A DNA stretch of 64,000 bases from Agrococcus baldri (GTDB taxonomy: Bacteria; Actinomycetota; Actinomycetes; Actinomycetales; Microbacteriaceae): contig FOZN01000002.1 of the NCBI GenBank assembly GCA_900114805.1, positions 1 to 64,000 on the forward strand. The letters are read 5' to 3'. Under the pieces are notes generated by a model. The model saw only the letters and a program-made list of their open reading frames with translations. It ran no database searches and was not told the DNA's origin. Below are positions 37,831 to 45,648 of the stretch, piece after piece (the stretch's first letter is position 1; each line of letters starts with the position of its first letter). Position numbers and translations under genes: made by a program.

Positions 37831-39435
37831 TCCCGTGCCCCGCTCGCTCGTGAAGTCGAGCGTGCCGCCATGCGCGTGCACGATCATGCGGCAGATCCAC
37901 AGGCCCAGGCCCGCGCCCTGCACACCGGATGCCCGCGCCTCGGAGGAGCGGTAGAAGCGCTCGAAGACGCGCGCCGCCTCATCGGCCGGCACCCCGGGGC
38001 CGTCGTCGACGACGCGCACCACCGCATCCGTCCCCACCAGTTCGACGTGCACGTCGACGATGCCGTGCTCGCGGGTGTACTTGATTCCGTTCGAGACCAG
38101 GTTCTCGATCACCTGCGTGATGCGGCGGGCATCGGCCTCGAGCTGCACCCTCGGGCCGTCGAGCAGGCGCAGCGTGACGCCGCGGCGGCGCGCGCGGTGG
38201 TCGAGCGTCGCGACGGCCTCCTCGGCGAGCGCCCGGAGATCGGTCGGCCGGGCCTGCAGGTGCACCTCGCCCCGGCTCATCTCGCCGACGATCAGCAGAT
38301 CCTCGACCAGCGCCCGCAGCCGGTCGGCGTTGCGCTGCACGATCGACAGCCACGAGCGCAGCGAGTCGGGCAGCTCCTCGTCGAGGGCGAGCTCGAGGAA
38401 GCCCGCGATCGAGGTCAGCGGCGTGCGCAGCTCGTGCGAGACGAGGGCGACGAAGTCGTCGCGATCCTCCAGCATGCGCATGTAGACGGTCACGTCGTCG
38501 ACCGAGGCGATCGAGCCGCGGAACTCGCCGTCGATCATGAGCGGTCGCGACGACATCGTGACCGCGAACATCTCGTGGCCGGGGCGCGCCACCCAGCAGA
38601 CCACGTTGTCGAAGGCCTCGCCGCGCGCAGCCCGCAGGAACGGCACCTCGGCGGGCGGCAGGTCGCGGCGGGTGTCGAGCTCGAGGAAGCGCGCCCCGTC
38701 GAGCATGGTGTCGAAGCCGTCGCCCGCGAGCGCCTGGTGACCTTTGAGCGTGGAGTTGACGCGCAGCACGCTGCCATCGGCGTCCAGCAGCAGCAGGCCG
38801 ACGCGGGCGGTCTCGAAGATGGCGTCGAGCAGCCCGGCATCGGCCGCGCGCTGCTTCGCGATCGCCTGCATCTCGCGCTCCCGGTGCAGGAGGGCGAGCT
38901 GCTGCCGCTCGATCGTGCGCGCGTAGCTGGCGGCGAACCACGCGGTGGCGACGAGCGCCAGCGGCACGATCACGACCCCCACCACGTTGGCGGTCAGCGT
39001 GACACCGGTGGAGTGCGGGATGCGCAGCGCCATCACCACCAGCAGCACCGCACTCGCGATCGCGACGATGCCGATGCCGCGGCTGCGCACCGTGACGCCG
39101 AGCCAGAACGCGGGCATCACGGCCAGCAGCGCCACGATGCGCGGCGCCTGCGGGTCGGCGATCAGCGCCGTCAGCGCCAGCAGGTCGAGCGCCGGCACGA
39201 GCACGCGCATCTGCGCTCCGGCAGAGGGAGCGGCCAGCGCGAGCGGGGTCGCCGCTGCCATGCCGATCGCCACGATCCACGGCCACGGGTGATCCCAGAC
39301 GTCCCGACTGACGACCGAGAGCGCCACCAGCACCAGTGCCACCATCAGCGTCAGGACCAGCTGCACCTCCCGGAGGCGCAGCGCCCCGATGACGCGGGGC
39401 CGGATGTCGCGGGGGCCCGGAGCGGACTGGCTCAC
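37795..39435 (-). CDS. PAS-domain sensor histidine kinase
   Basis: 546 aa. Six membrane helices without a large outer loop (about 25-170), a coiled linker, one PAS domain (about 200-310, IFETARVGLLLLDADGSVLRVN), then HisKA with H334 (VSHELRTPL) and HATPase with NLVSNGIKYTREHG, DDGPGVP and GAGLGLWI. Complete and presumably active. No response regulator is in its own operon; the single-domain regulator at 35043 across the convergent junction is the natural partner. Its start overlaps the HerA-like gene stop by 4 nt. Confidence 0.92.
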   Translation of the reverse strand: MSQSAPGPRDIRPRVIGALRLREVQLVLTLMVALVLVALSVVSRDVWDHPWPWIVAIGMAAATPLALAAPSAGAQMRVLVPALDLLALTALIADPQAPRIVALLAVMPAFWLGVTVRSRGIGIVAIASAVLLVVMALRIPHSTGVTLTANVVGVVIVPLALVATAWFAASYARTIERQQLALLHREREMQAIAKQRAADAGLLDAIFETARVGLLLLDADGSVLRVNSTLKGHQALAGDGFDTMLDGARFLELDTRRDLPPAEVPFLRAARGEAFDNVVCWVARPGHEMFAVTMSSRPLMIDGEFRGSIASVDDVTVYMRMLEDRDDFVALVSHELRTPLTSIAGFLELALDEELPDSLRSWLSIVQRNADRLRALVEDLLIVGEMSRGEVHLQARPTDLRALAEEAVATLDHRARRRGVTLRLLDGPRVQLEADARRITQVIENLVSNGIKYTREHGIVDVHVELVGTDAVVRVVDDGPGVPADEAARVFERFYRSSEARASGVQGAGLGLWICRMIVHAHGGTLDFTSERGTGSAASFRLPGAA

Positions 39436-41264
39436 CGTCGCCGGTTGCCGAAGATGCCGCGCACGACGTCCCGGATCATCGCCTGGCCGGAGCGGGAGCC
39501 GAGGAAGTCGGTGATGATGTTGCCGCCGGAGCTCGAGCCGCCGCCGGAGCCGCGGGTCGAGCGGTTGCGCTTCGCCTCGGCCTCCAGCCGCTTCGCCTCC
39601 TCCTCAGCGGCCTCGCGGGCCTGCTCGTCCTGCTCCGCCTTCTGCGCCGCCTGCAGCTTGGCCTGCAGCCGCTCGTAGGCGGACTCGCGGTCGACCGCCT
39701 CGCCGTACTTCGCCAGCAGCGAGGAGGCCTGCACCGCGCGGTCGATCTCGGCTGCCGGGGTGGGATCCATCGAACCCTGCGGCGCGCGCAGGCGCGTCCA
39801 GGCGACCGGCGTCGGTGCGCCCTTCTCGTTCATGACGGTGACGATCGCCTCGCCGATGCCGAGGCTCGTGAGCACCTCCTCGAGGTCGTAGGCGCTCTTC
39901 GGGTAGGTGCGCACCGTCGCCCGCAGCGCGGTCTCGGCGTCAGGCGTGTGCGCGCGCAGCTGGTGCTGCACGCGGGAGCCGAGCTGCGCGAGCACGTCGT
40001 CGGGCACGTCCTTCGGCGTCTGCGTGACGAAGAAGATGCCGACGCCCTTGGAGCGGATCAGGCGCACCGTCTGCACGATGGCCGCCAGGAAGTCCTTCGA
40101 CGCATCCTTGAACAGCAGGTGCGCCTCGTCGAAGAAGAAGACCAGCTTGGGCTTGTCGACGTCGCCGACCTCCGGCAGGTCCTCGAACAGGTCGGCGAGC
40201 AGCCACATGAGGAAGGTGGAGAACAGTGCCGGCTGGTCGGCGACGCCCGGCACCTCGAGCAAGCTGATGATGCCGCGCCCGTCGGGGCTGGTGCGCAGGA
40301 ACTCGCGGGTGTCGATGTCGGGTTCGCCGAAGAAGACATCCGCCCCCTGCCCGCTGAACGCGGTGATCTCGCGCAGGATCACGCCGGCGGTCTGCGTCGA
40401 GATGCCGCCGAGCCTGCGCAGCTCGTCCTTGCCCTTGTCGCTCGTGAGCCACAGCAGCAGCTCACGCAGGTCCTTGAGGTCGATCAGCGGCAGCTGCTGC
40501 TCGTCGGCGTAGGCGAAGACGATCCCGAGGCTCGACTCCTGGGTGTCGTTGAGGCCGAGCACCTTCGACAGCAGCGTCGGGCCGAAGTCGAGCACGGTGG
40601 CGCGGATGGGCACGCCGTGGCCGATGCCGCCGAGCGCGAAGTACTCGACCGGGGAGGCGGCCGGCTCCCATGCCTGCCCGATGCCGGCGGTGCGAGCGAG
40701 CAGCTTGTCGCCCGACTCACCGGGGGTCGCGATGCCGGAGAGGTCGCCCTTGATGTCGGCGGCGAACACGGGCACGCCGGCGGCGGAGAGCTGCTCGGCG
40801 AGCACCTGCAGCGTCTTGGTCTTACCGGTGCCGGTCGCGCCGGCGACGAGGCCGTGGCGGTTGACCATGGACAGCGGGATGCGCACCGGCGTCTCGGCGT
40901 CGGCTTCGCCGTTGACGAGCGCGCCCATCTCGAGCGCGGCGCCGTCGAAGGCGTAGCCGGCGCGGATCTCACCGACGGCGTCGGCGCTGAGCGGCCCGAC
41001 GAGCGCATGCGCCTCGACCGTCTCGCCCGGTTCGACCGGCTGCTCGGGGTCGGCGGGCTGCGGCGCGGAGACCGCGGCCTCCTCGAAGCTCTCCGCCACC
41101 GGCGGTGCCTCGTCCGGCGTGTCATCGTCGGCGGGCGCGGGCGGGGAGTCCGCCTGCACCCGCGCTTCGCTGGCCTGCAGCTCCGCGAGCCTCGCCGCCG
41201 CTTCGAGCTGCGCTTTGCGGGCCGCTTCCAGTTCAGCCTTGGCCTTCGAGAGCTCGTCAGTCAT
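39432..41264 (-). CDS. HerA/DUF853-type P-loop ATPase
   Basis: 610 aa. N-terminal coiled coil (1-37), acidic Pro/Ala linker, then an ATPase core with GATGTGKT (142-149), VFFFDEAHLLF Walker B and FFVTQTPKDVPDDVLAQLGSRVQHQLRA, the hallmark of the YjgR/DUF853 family. A C-terminal coiled, Glu/Lys-rich region ends with a basic tail. Family members are loosely called helicases, but no function is established. Overlaps the histidine kinase start, so both may be co-transcribed. Confidence 0.9.
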   Translation of the reverse strand: MTDELSKAKAELEAARKAQLEAAARLAELQASEARVQADSPPAPADDDTPDEAPPVAESFEEAAVSAPQPADPEQPVEPGETVEAHALVGPLSADAVGEIRAGYAFDGAALEMGALVNGEADAETPVRIPLSMVNRHGLVAGATGTGKTKTLQVLAEQLSAAGVPVFAADIKGDLSGIATPGESGDKLLARTAGIGQAWEPAASPVEYFALGGIGHGVPIRATVLDFGPTLLSKVLGLNDTQESSLGIVFAYADEQQLPLIDLKDLRELLLWLTSDKGKDELRRLGGISTQTAGVILREITAFSGQGADVFFGEPDIDTREFLRTSPDGRGIISLLEVPGVADQPALFSTFLMWLLADLFEDLPEVGDVDKPKLVFFFDEAHLLFKDASKDFLAAIVQTVRLIRSKGVGIFFVTQTPKDVPDDVLAQLGSRVQHQLRAHTPDAETALRATVRTYPKSAYDLEEVLTSLGIGEAIVTVMNEKGAPTPVAWTRLRAPQGSMDPTPAAEIDRAVQASSLLAKYGEAVDRESAYERLQAKLQAAQKAEQDEQAREAAEEEAKRLEAEAKRNRSTRGSGGGSSSGGNIITDFLGSRSGQAMIRDVVRGIFGNRRR

Positions 41265-41364
41265 GGCGCCATCCTTGCACGCTGGGACCTGGAGCAGAGG
41301 CCGCTTCGGGCCTGTGCCTCGACGCCGGCGCCGATGCCCGTCTCCGCCATCGCGTCCGTGCGCC

Positions 41365-42585
41365 TCACTCGATCGTCGGCACCGTGCGCGGTCGCACGAC
41401 GAACCACAGCGAGACGGTGGCGAGCACTCCGCAGCAGAACATGATCGTGCCCATCGGGATCGCGTTCTCGATGCTGAACAGGCCCACGATCGGGCTGACC
41501 AGTCCGGCGATCGACATGTTGCAGGCGCCCAGCAGCGAGGCCGCGGTGCCGGCTTCGCTGGAGTGGCCGACGAGCGCCAGCGTCTGCACGCAGGGCATCG
41601 ACAGGCCGAACGCGAAGGCGAACACGGCCAGCGGCGGCACGAGGCCGGCGATGCCGAGGCCCGCCATGTCGAGCGCGACGATGCAGGCCGCCGAGATCAC
41701 CAGCAGCGCGGTCGAGACCGCCAGCACCCACTGCGGCCCGAAGCGGTTGGCGGCGCGGCCTGCTGTCTGCGTGCCGATCAGCACGCCGACCGAGCAGAGC
41801 GCGAACACCAGGCCGAACTGCCCTGGCGTGAAGCCGTAGACCTCCTGCAGCAGCAGCGAGGCGGTCGAGATGTAGGCGAACATGCCGCCGAAGATGCTCG
41901 CGCCGATGATCACGACGCCGATGAACACGCGATCGGTGAGCACCGCGCGGTAGCGCTGCCCGAGCGTCGAGTGGCCGCGCTCCTGCCGCAGGTGCGGCGG
42001 GAGCGTCTCGCGCAGGAAGAGCAGCTGCAGCACGATCACGAGCACGGCGTACGCGGCGAGCACCCAGAACAGCCCGCGCCAGTGCAGGAAGCCGACCAGC
42101 CAGGAGCCGATCACCGGGGCGGCGATCGGGGCGATGCCGATCACGAGCGCCAGCCGCGACAGCGCCGTGGTGAGCTGCTTGCCGCCGAAGAGATCGCGCA
42201 CCATCGCCATCGCGACCACCGTGCCCGCTGCCGCGCCGAATCCCTGGACGACGCGCATGAGCATGAGCGTCACGATGTCGGGCGCCATGGCGACGGCGAC
42301 GCTCGCGAGCACGTGCACGACGGTGGCGACGAGCAGCGGCCTGCGCCGGCCGACACGGTCGGAGAGCGGCCCCATCACCAGCTGCCCGAATGCGAACCCG
42401 AGCGTGGTGGCCGACAGTGTCAGCTGCACCACCGCATCCGTCGTGCCGAAGTCGTCCTTCACCGCCGGGAAGGCCGGCAGGTAGAGGTCGATCGTGAAGG
42501 GCCCGAGGCCGGCGAGCAGCCCGAGCACGATCAGCGTCGTGACGCGGCGCCGCCTGCCGAACTCGGCTCCGGGGGCGCTGCTCAC
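41365..42585 (-). CDS. MFS drug-resistance transporter, Bcr/CflA type
   Basis: 406 aa, 12 membrane helices. MFS motif A appears as GPLSDRVGRRRPLL after helix 2, and the N-terminal DLYLPAFPAVKDDFGTTDAVVQLTLSATTLGFAFGQL is the Bcr/CflA signature. Proton-driven export of small drugs is expected by family. GTG start overlaps the stop of the amidohydrolase gene by 4 nt, so they form a two-gene operon; whether they share a substrate is unknown. Confidence 0.92.
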   Translation of the reverse strand: MSSAPGAEFGRRRRVTTLIVLGLLAGLGPFTIDLYLPAFPAVKDDFGTTDAVVQLTLSATTLGFAFGQLVMGPLSDRVGRRRPLLVATVVHVLASVAVAMAPDIVTLMLMRVVQGFGAAAGTVVAMAMVRDLFGGKQLTTALSRLALVIGIAPIAAPVIGSWLVGFLHWRGLFWVLAAYAVLVIVLQLLFLRETLPPHLRQERGHSTLGQRYRAVLTDRVFIGVVIIGASIFGGMFAYISTASLLLQEVYGFTPGQFGLVFALCSVGVLIGTQTAGRAANRFGPQWVLAVSTALLVISAACIVALDMAGLGIAGLVPPLAVFAFAFGLSMPCVQTLALVGHSSEAGTAASLLGACNMSIAGLVSPIVGLFSIENAIPMGTIMFCCGVLATVSLWFVVRPRTVPTIE

Positions 42586-43799
42586 TCCTGCGCGAGCGCG
42601 AGCGGCACGTCGCTGCGCGGGGCGACGCGCTCCTCGCCGGTCGTGGCGTCGTGCTCGAAGACCACGGCGCCGTCGATCAGCACGGTGCGGGGGCGGGCCA
42701 TCGGGTCCATCCAGTCGCCGCTCCAGACGACCAGGTCGGCGCGCTTGCCGGGCTCGAGCGTGCCCACCTGGTCGGCGATGCCGAGCACCTTGGCGGGGTT
42801 GATCGTGATCGCCTTGAGCGCTGTCTCGCGGTCGAGCCCTTCACGGACGGCGAGGGATGCCTGGTGCACGAGGAAGGAGATGGGGATCACCGGGTGGTCG
42901 GTGATGATCGAGATCTCTACTCCGGCGGCGGCGAGCTTGCCGGGGTTGGCGATCGAGCGGCCGCGCAGCTCCATCTTCGACTTGGTCGTGAACAGGGGAC
43001 CGATGAGCACCGGCACGCCGCGCTCGGCGAGCAGGTCGGCGACCAGGTGCGCCTCGGTGCCGTGGTCGATCACCAGGTCGTAGCCGAACTCGGCCTGGAT
43101 GCGCAGCGCGGTGACGATGTCGTCGGCGCGGTGAGCGTGCTGGCGCCACGGGATCTCGCGGGCGAGCACCTTGCCGAGCGCCTCCATCGTCAGGTCGACG
43201 TCGTGGCGCTTGTCGTTGTCGGGGTCGGCGTGGCGGCGCTGGTAGTTCTGCGCGGCGACGAAGGCGTCGCGGATGATCTTCGCGGTGCCGAGCCGCGTGG
43301 ACGGCGTCTGCTTCTTCTCGCCGTACACGCGCTTGGGGTTCTCGCCCAGCGCGCTCTTGATGCCGGCGGGCTCGCGCAGCACCATGTGGTCGACGATGCG
43401 GCCGTGGGTGTGGAGCGTGGTGGCCTGGCCGCCGATGGGGTTGCCGGAGCCGGGGTTGACGTTGACGGTCGTGACGCCGCCCGCGAGCGCCAGGTCGAAG
43501 CCCTCGTCGTAGGGGTCGATCGCGTCGATCGTGCGCACGCCCGCCGTGTTGGGGTTGGTCATCTCGTTCGTGTCGCTCGCGGCGCCGCCGTCGCCCTCGG
43601 GATGCACGCCCAGGTGCACGTGCGCGTCGACCAGGCCGGGCGTCACCTGCGCGCCGGCCACATCGAGCACCGTCGCTCCCTCGGGCACCGCCACGTCGGC
43701 GCCGAGCTCGGCGATGCGTCCGTCGCGCACGAGGATCGTGCCCTCGAACTCCTCGCCCTCCACGGGGATGACGGTTGCGTTGACGATGGCGAGCAGCAT
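42582..43799 (-). CDS. Metal-dependent amidohydrolase (imidazolonepropionase-like)
   Basis: 405 aa. N-terminal beta-sandwich (ILVRDGRIAELGADVAVPEGATVLDVAG), metal ligands H60/H62 in VDAHVHLGVHP, later His-containing REIPWRQHAHRADDI and VIDHGTEAHL, catalytic Asp in IITDHPVIP, and terminal LGIADQVGTLEPGKRADLVVW. The insertion NPNTAGVRTIDAIDPYDEGFDLALAGGVTTVNVNPGS fits the cytosolic imidazolonase/prolidase-like branch rather than true HutI. Substrate unknown. First gene of the operon with the MFS exporter; its promoter borders the 20-bp repeat tract. Confidence 0.88.
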   Translation of the reverse strand: MLLAIVNATVIPVEGEEFEGTILVRDGRIAELGADVAVPEGATVLDVAGAQVTPGLVDAHVHLGVHPEGDGGAASDTNEMTNPNTAGVRTIDAIDPYDEGFDLALAGGVTTVNVNPGSGNPIGGQATTLHTHGRIVDHMVLREPAGIKSALGENPKRVYGEKKQTPSTRLGTAKIIRDAFVAAQNYQRRHADPDNDKRHDVDLTMEALGKVLAREIPWRQHAHRADDIVTALRIQAEFGYDLVIDHGTEAHLVADLLAERGVPVLIGPLFTTKSKMELRGRSIANPGKLAAAGVEISIITDHPVIPISFLVHQASLAVREGLDRETALKAITINPAKVLGIADQVGTLEPGKRADLVVWSGDWMDPMARPRTVLIDGAVVFEHDATTGEERVAPRSDVPLALAQE

Positions 43800-43880
43800 G
43801 GAGTTCCTCTTCTTGTCTGACAGCGTCGTGCCAGCCTACGCCTGCTTAGCCCAGCGAACGACCCCGCCCCGCGCGACGGC

Positions 43881-44100
43881 ATTGGCCACTTCCGGGCATG
43901 AGTGGCCAATCCCCCGCGTGAATGGCCAATCCCCCGCGTGGATGGCCAATCCTCCGCGTGAATGGCCAATCCCCCGCGTGAATGGCCAATCCCCCGCGTC
44001 AGTGGCCAATCCCCCGCGTCAGTGGCCAATCCCCCGCGTGAGTGGCCAACTCCCCACGTGAGTGGCCAACTCCCCACATGAGTGGCCACTTCCGGAGTCG
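43881..44100. repeat. Tandem array A: eleven 20-bp units
   Basis: Eleven consecutive units exactly 20 bp long, core form AGTGGCCAATCCCCCGCGTG. The inner units differ by only a few substitutions. The two outermost units are the most divergent but resemble each other (both contain TGGCCACTTCCGG). TGGCCA is palindromic in every unit. A 20-bp period is not a multiple of three, so any frame read through it rotates; it is not coding. There are no unique spacers, so it is not a CRISPR array. The 580-bp gap 43800-44380 is otherwise empty. Confidence 0.95.
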
Positions 44101-44290
44101 CAGGCAGAAGGCGCCGCTCGATGCCGGGAGGCGCCACTCGATCACGGGAGGAGCCACTCGATCACGGGAGGAGCCACTCGATCACCGGAGGAGCCGCTCG
44201 ATCACCGGAGGAGCCACTCGATCACGGGAGGAGCCACTCGATCACCGGAGGCGCCACTCGATCACGGGAGGCGCCACTCGATCACGGACG
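44101..44290. repeat. Tandem array B: nine 20-bp units in register with array A
   Basis: Units of 20 bp, core form ATCACGGGAGGAGCCACTCG, with nine copies from 44101 to 44280 (the first degenerate) and a part copy up to about 44290. It directly continues the 20-bp register of array A without a gap. Read on the other strand the unit begins GAGTGGC and contains TCCC, like array A, so B may be a diverged, inverted relative of A. Ends about 90 bp before the membrane protein gene. Confidence 0.93.
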
Positions 44291-44380
44291 GGCCGACGGG
44301 GACGGCGGCACCGGCCTCGAGCGGGCTGCCGTGGCCGCGCTGTGGCAGGATCAGGGCAACCCACGAGAGGGGGCGTGCCC

Positions 44381-45031
44381 ATGACCGCCAGCACGCCCAT
44401 CGCCGCCAGCACGACCGTCGGCCGCAGCGACGAGGTGCACCGGCGGCTGCAGCTGTGGGGCGGTGGCGCGGCGATCGTCGGTACGCTGCTGGGTCTGGCG
44501 CCCCAGCTGCTGCTCATGCTGCCGCTGCAGAGCCCACTCCCCCTGGGCCAGGTGAGCACGATCGCCGGTGGACTGCTGATGGTGCTCGCCGCCGTGCTGC
44601 TGGCGAAGGCCTTCGTCGGCGACCACGCGGCGTTCGGCCTGGCCAAGCTCGGAGGCATCCTGCTGATCCTCTTCCACTGCTGGTGGCTCGCGGTCGTGCT
44701 GGTGCCCAGCGAGCTGTGGTTCTTCGGGGCCGCGGGCGGGGAGGGCTGGAACGTCACGCGCCTGGTCATCGGCGTCGCCGCCGGCGTCGCGATCGCCACC
44801 AGCTGGCCCGTGCGCGGCTTCAACCGCTGGTCGATGCTGATCGTCGCCGCCTGCTTCGGGCTCGCCATCTACGGCGCCTATGCGCTCATCATCGGGCTCG
44901 GCCAGGCAGGTGCAGACGGCGCCGTGCTGCTGAGCTATCTGCAGCCGCTCTCGCTGCTCGCCTTCGGCGCTGGCCACGCCGTCAGCGGCTGGCGCGGCAC
45001 CCGCACGACCGGCGCCGACGCATCCGCCTGA
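44381..45031 (+). CDS. Hypothetical six-helix membrane protein
   Basis: 216 aa. After a short polar start (MTASTPIAASTTVGRSDEVH) about six hydrophobic segments follow (IVGTLLGLAPQLLLMLPL; STIAGGLLMVLAAVLLAKAF; LGGILLILFHCWWLAVVLV; VTRLVIGVAAGVAIATSW; MLIVAACFGLAIYGAYALI; LSYLQPLSLLAFGAGHAV). I do not recognise the family. ATG 44381 has a GAGAGGGGG purine run about 9 nt upstream; GTG 44375 is possible. Reading further upstream would enter the 20-bp repeats, which are not coding. Confidence 0.8.
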   Translation: MTASTPIAASTTVGRSDEVHRRLQLWGGGAAIVGTLLGLAPQLLLMLPLQSPLPLGQVSTIAGGLLMVLAAVLLAKAFVGDHAAFGLAKLGGILLILFHCWWLAVVLVPSELWFFGAAGGEGWNVTRLVIGVAAGVAIATSWPVRGFNRWSMLIVAACFGLAIYGAYALIIGLGQAGADGAVLLSYLQPLSLLAFGAGHAVSGWRGTRTTGADASA

Positions 45032-45116
45032 CCCGACCACTCGCAGCGCTCATCCGCCTGCGCTGAACGCACGGCGCGCATCCGCCTGCCTCGGGCCGCC
45101 ACGCGAGCGAGCGCCC

Positions 45117-45563
45117 TCAGTCGTCGAAGTGCTCCTCGAGGCGCGTCAGCGTGTCCTGCCAGCCGTCGCGCAGGTCGTCGAGCTCGTCGAGCGGCCCGGT
45201 CTGCGTCACGTGCACGAGTGTGCCGTCGCCGGTCTCGCGGAGCTCGATGATGACGAGCTGCTCCTCGCCCTGCAGCTCCTCGCCGCCCCCGAGCCAGTCC
45301 CAGGTCTGCACGATGCGCTTGCGCTCGTCGAGCTGCAGGTAGCGCCCCTGCACGCCGAAGCCGCCGGTGGCGGTGCGGAACCGGTACATGCCGCCCTCCT
45401 GCAGATCGACCTCGTACTGCGCGTCGTCGAACTGCGGCCACCACCACTCGGCGAGGCCCGCGGGCGTCGTGAACAGCTGCCACACCGCATCCGTCGACGC
45501 CACGACGAACGCGGTGATCTCGGTGCGCTCTGCGTCAGCGGGGATCTCGATGGGCTCGCTCAT
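45117..45563 (-). CDS. SRPBCC (AHSA1-like) domain protein
   Basis: 148 aa, a single helix-grip lipid/ligand-binding fold. Strand-helix pattern ITAFVVASTDAVWQLFTTPAGLAEWWWPQ, then GGMYRFRTATGGFGVQGRYLQLDERKRIVQTWDW and a terminal helix RDGWQDTLTRLEEHFDD are typical of AHSA1/ATPase-activator-like proteins. These bind hydrophobic ligands; the ligand is unknown. Divergent from the MFS transporter. Confidence 0.87.
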   Translation of the reverse strand: MSEPIEIPADAERTEITAFVVASTDAVWQLFTTPAGLAEWWWPQFDDAQYEVDLQEGGMYRFRTATGGFGVQGRYLQLDERKRIVQTWDWLGGGEELQGEEQLVIIELRETGDGTLVHVTQTGPLDELDDLRDGWQDTLTRLEEHFDD

Positions 45564-45648
45564 GCCGCCACGCTATCCGGGCCGGATGCGCCCCGCACTA
45601 TCGTGGTGCCGTCCGGCGATTCCCGCGCCCTCGACGAGAGACCACAGC

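Noticed and set aside
42582-43799. Naming the amidohydrolase hutI
   Set aside because: The fold is similar but no other histidine-degradation gene is present and the insertion differs.
43881-44290. CRISPR array
   Set aside because: The units are contiguous 20-mers without unique spacers, and no cas gene is nearby.
44042-44380. N-terminal coding extension of the membrane protein through the repeats
   Set aside because: Three frames are open through the tract only because the 20-bp unit lacks stops; the peptide rotates with the period and carries no ribosome site. The protein is taken to start at 44381.
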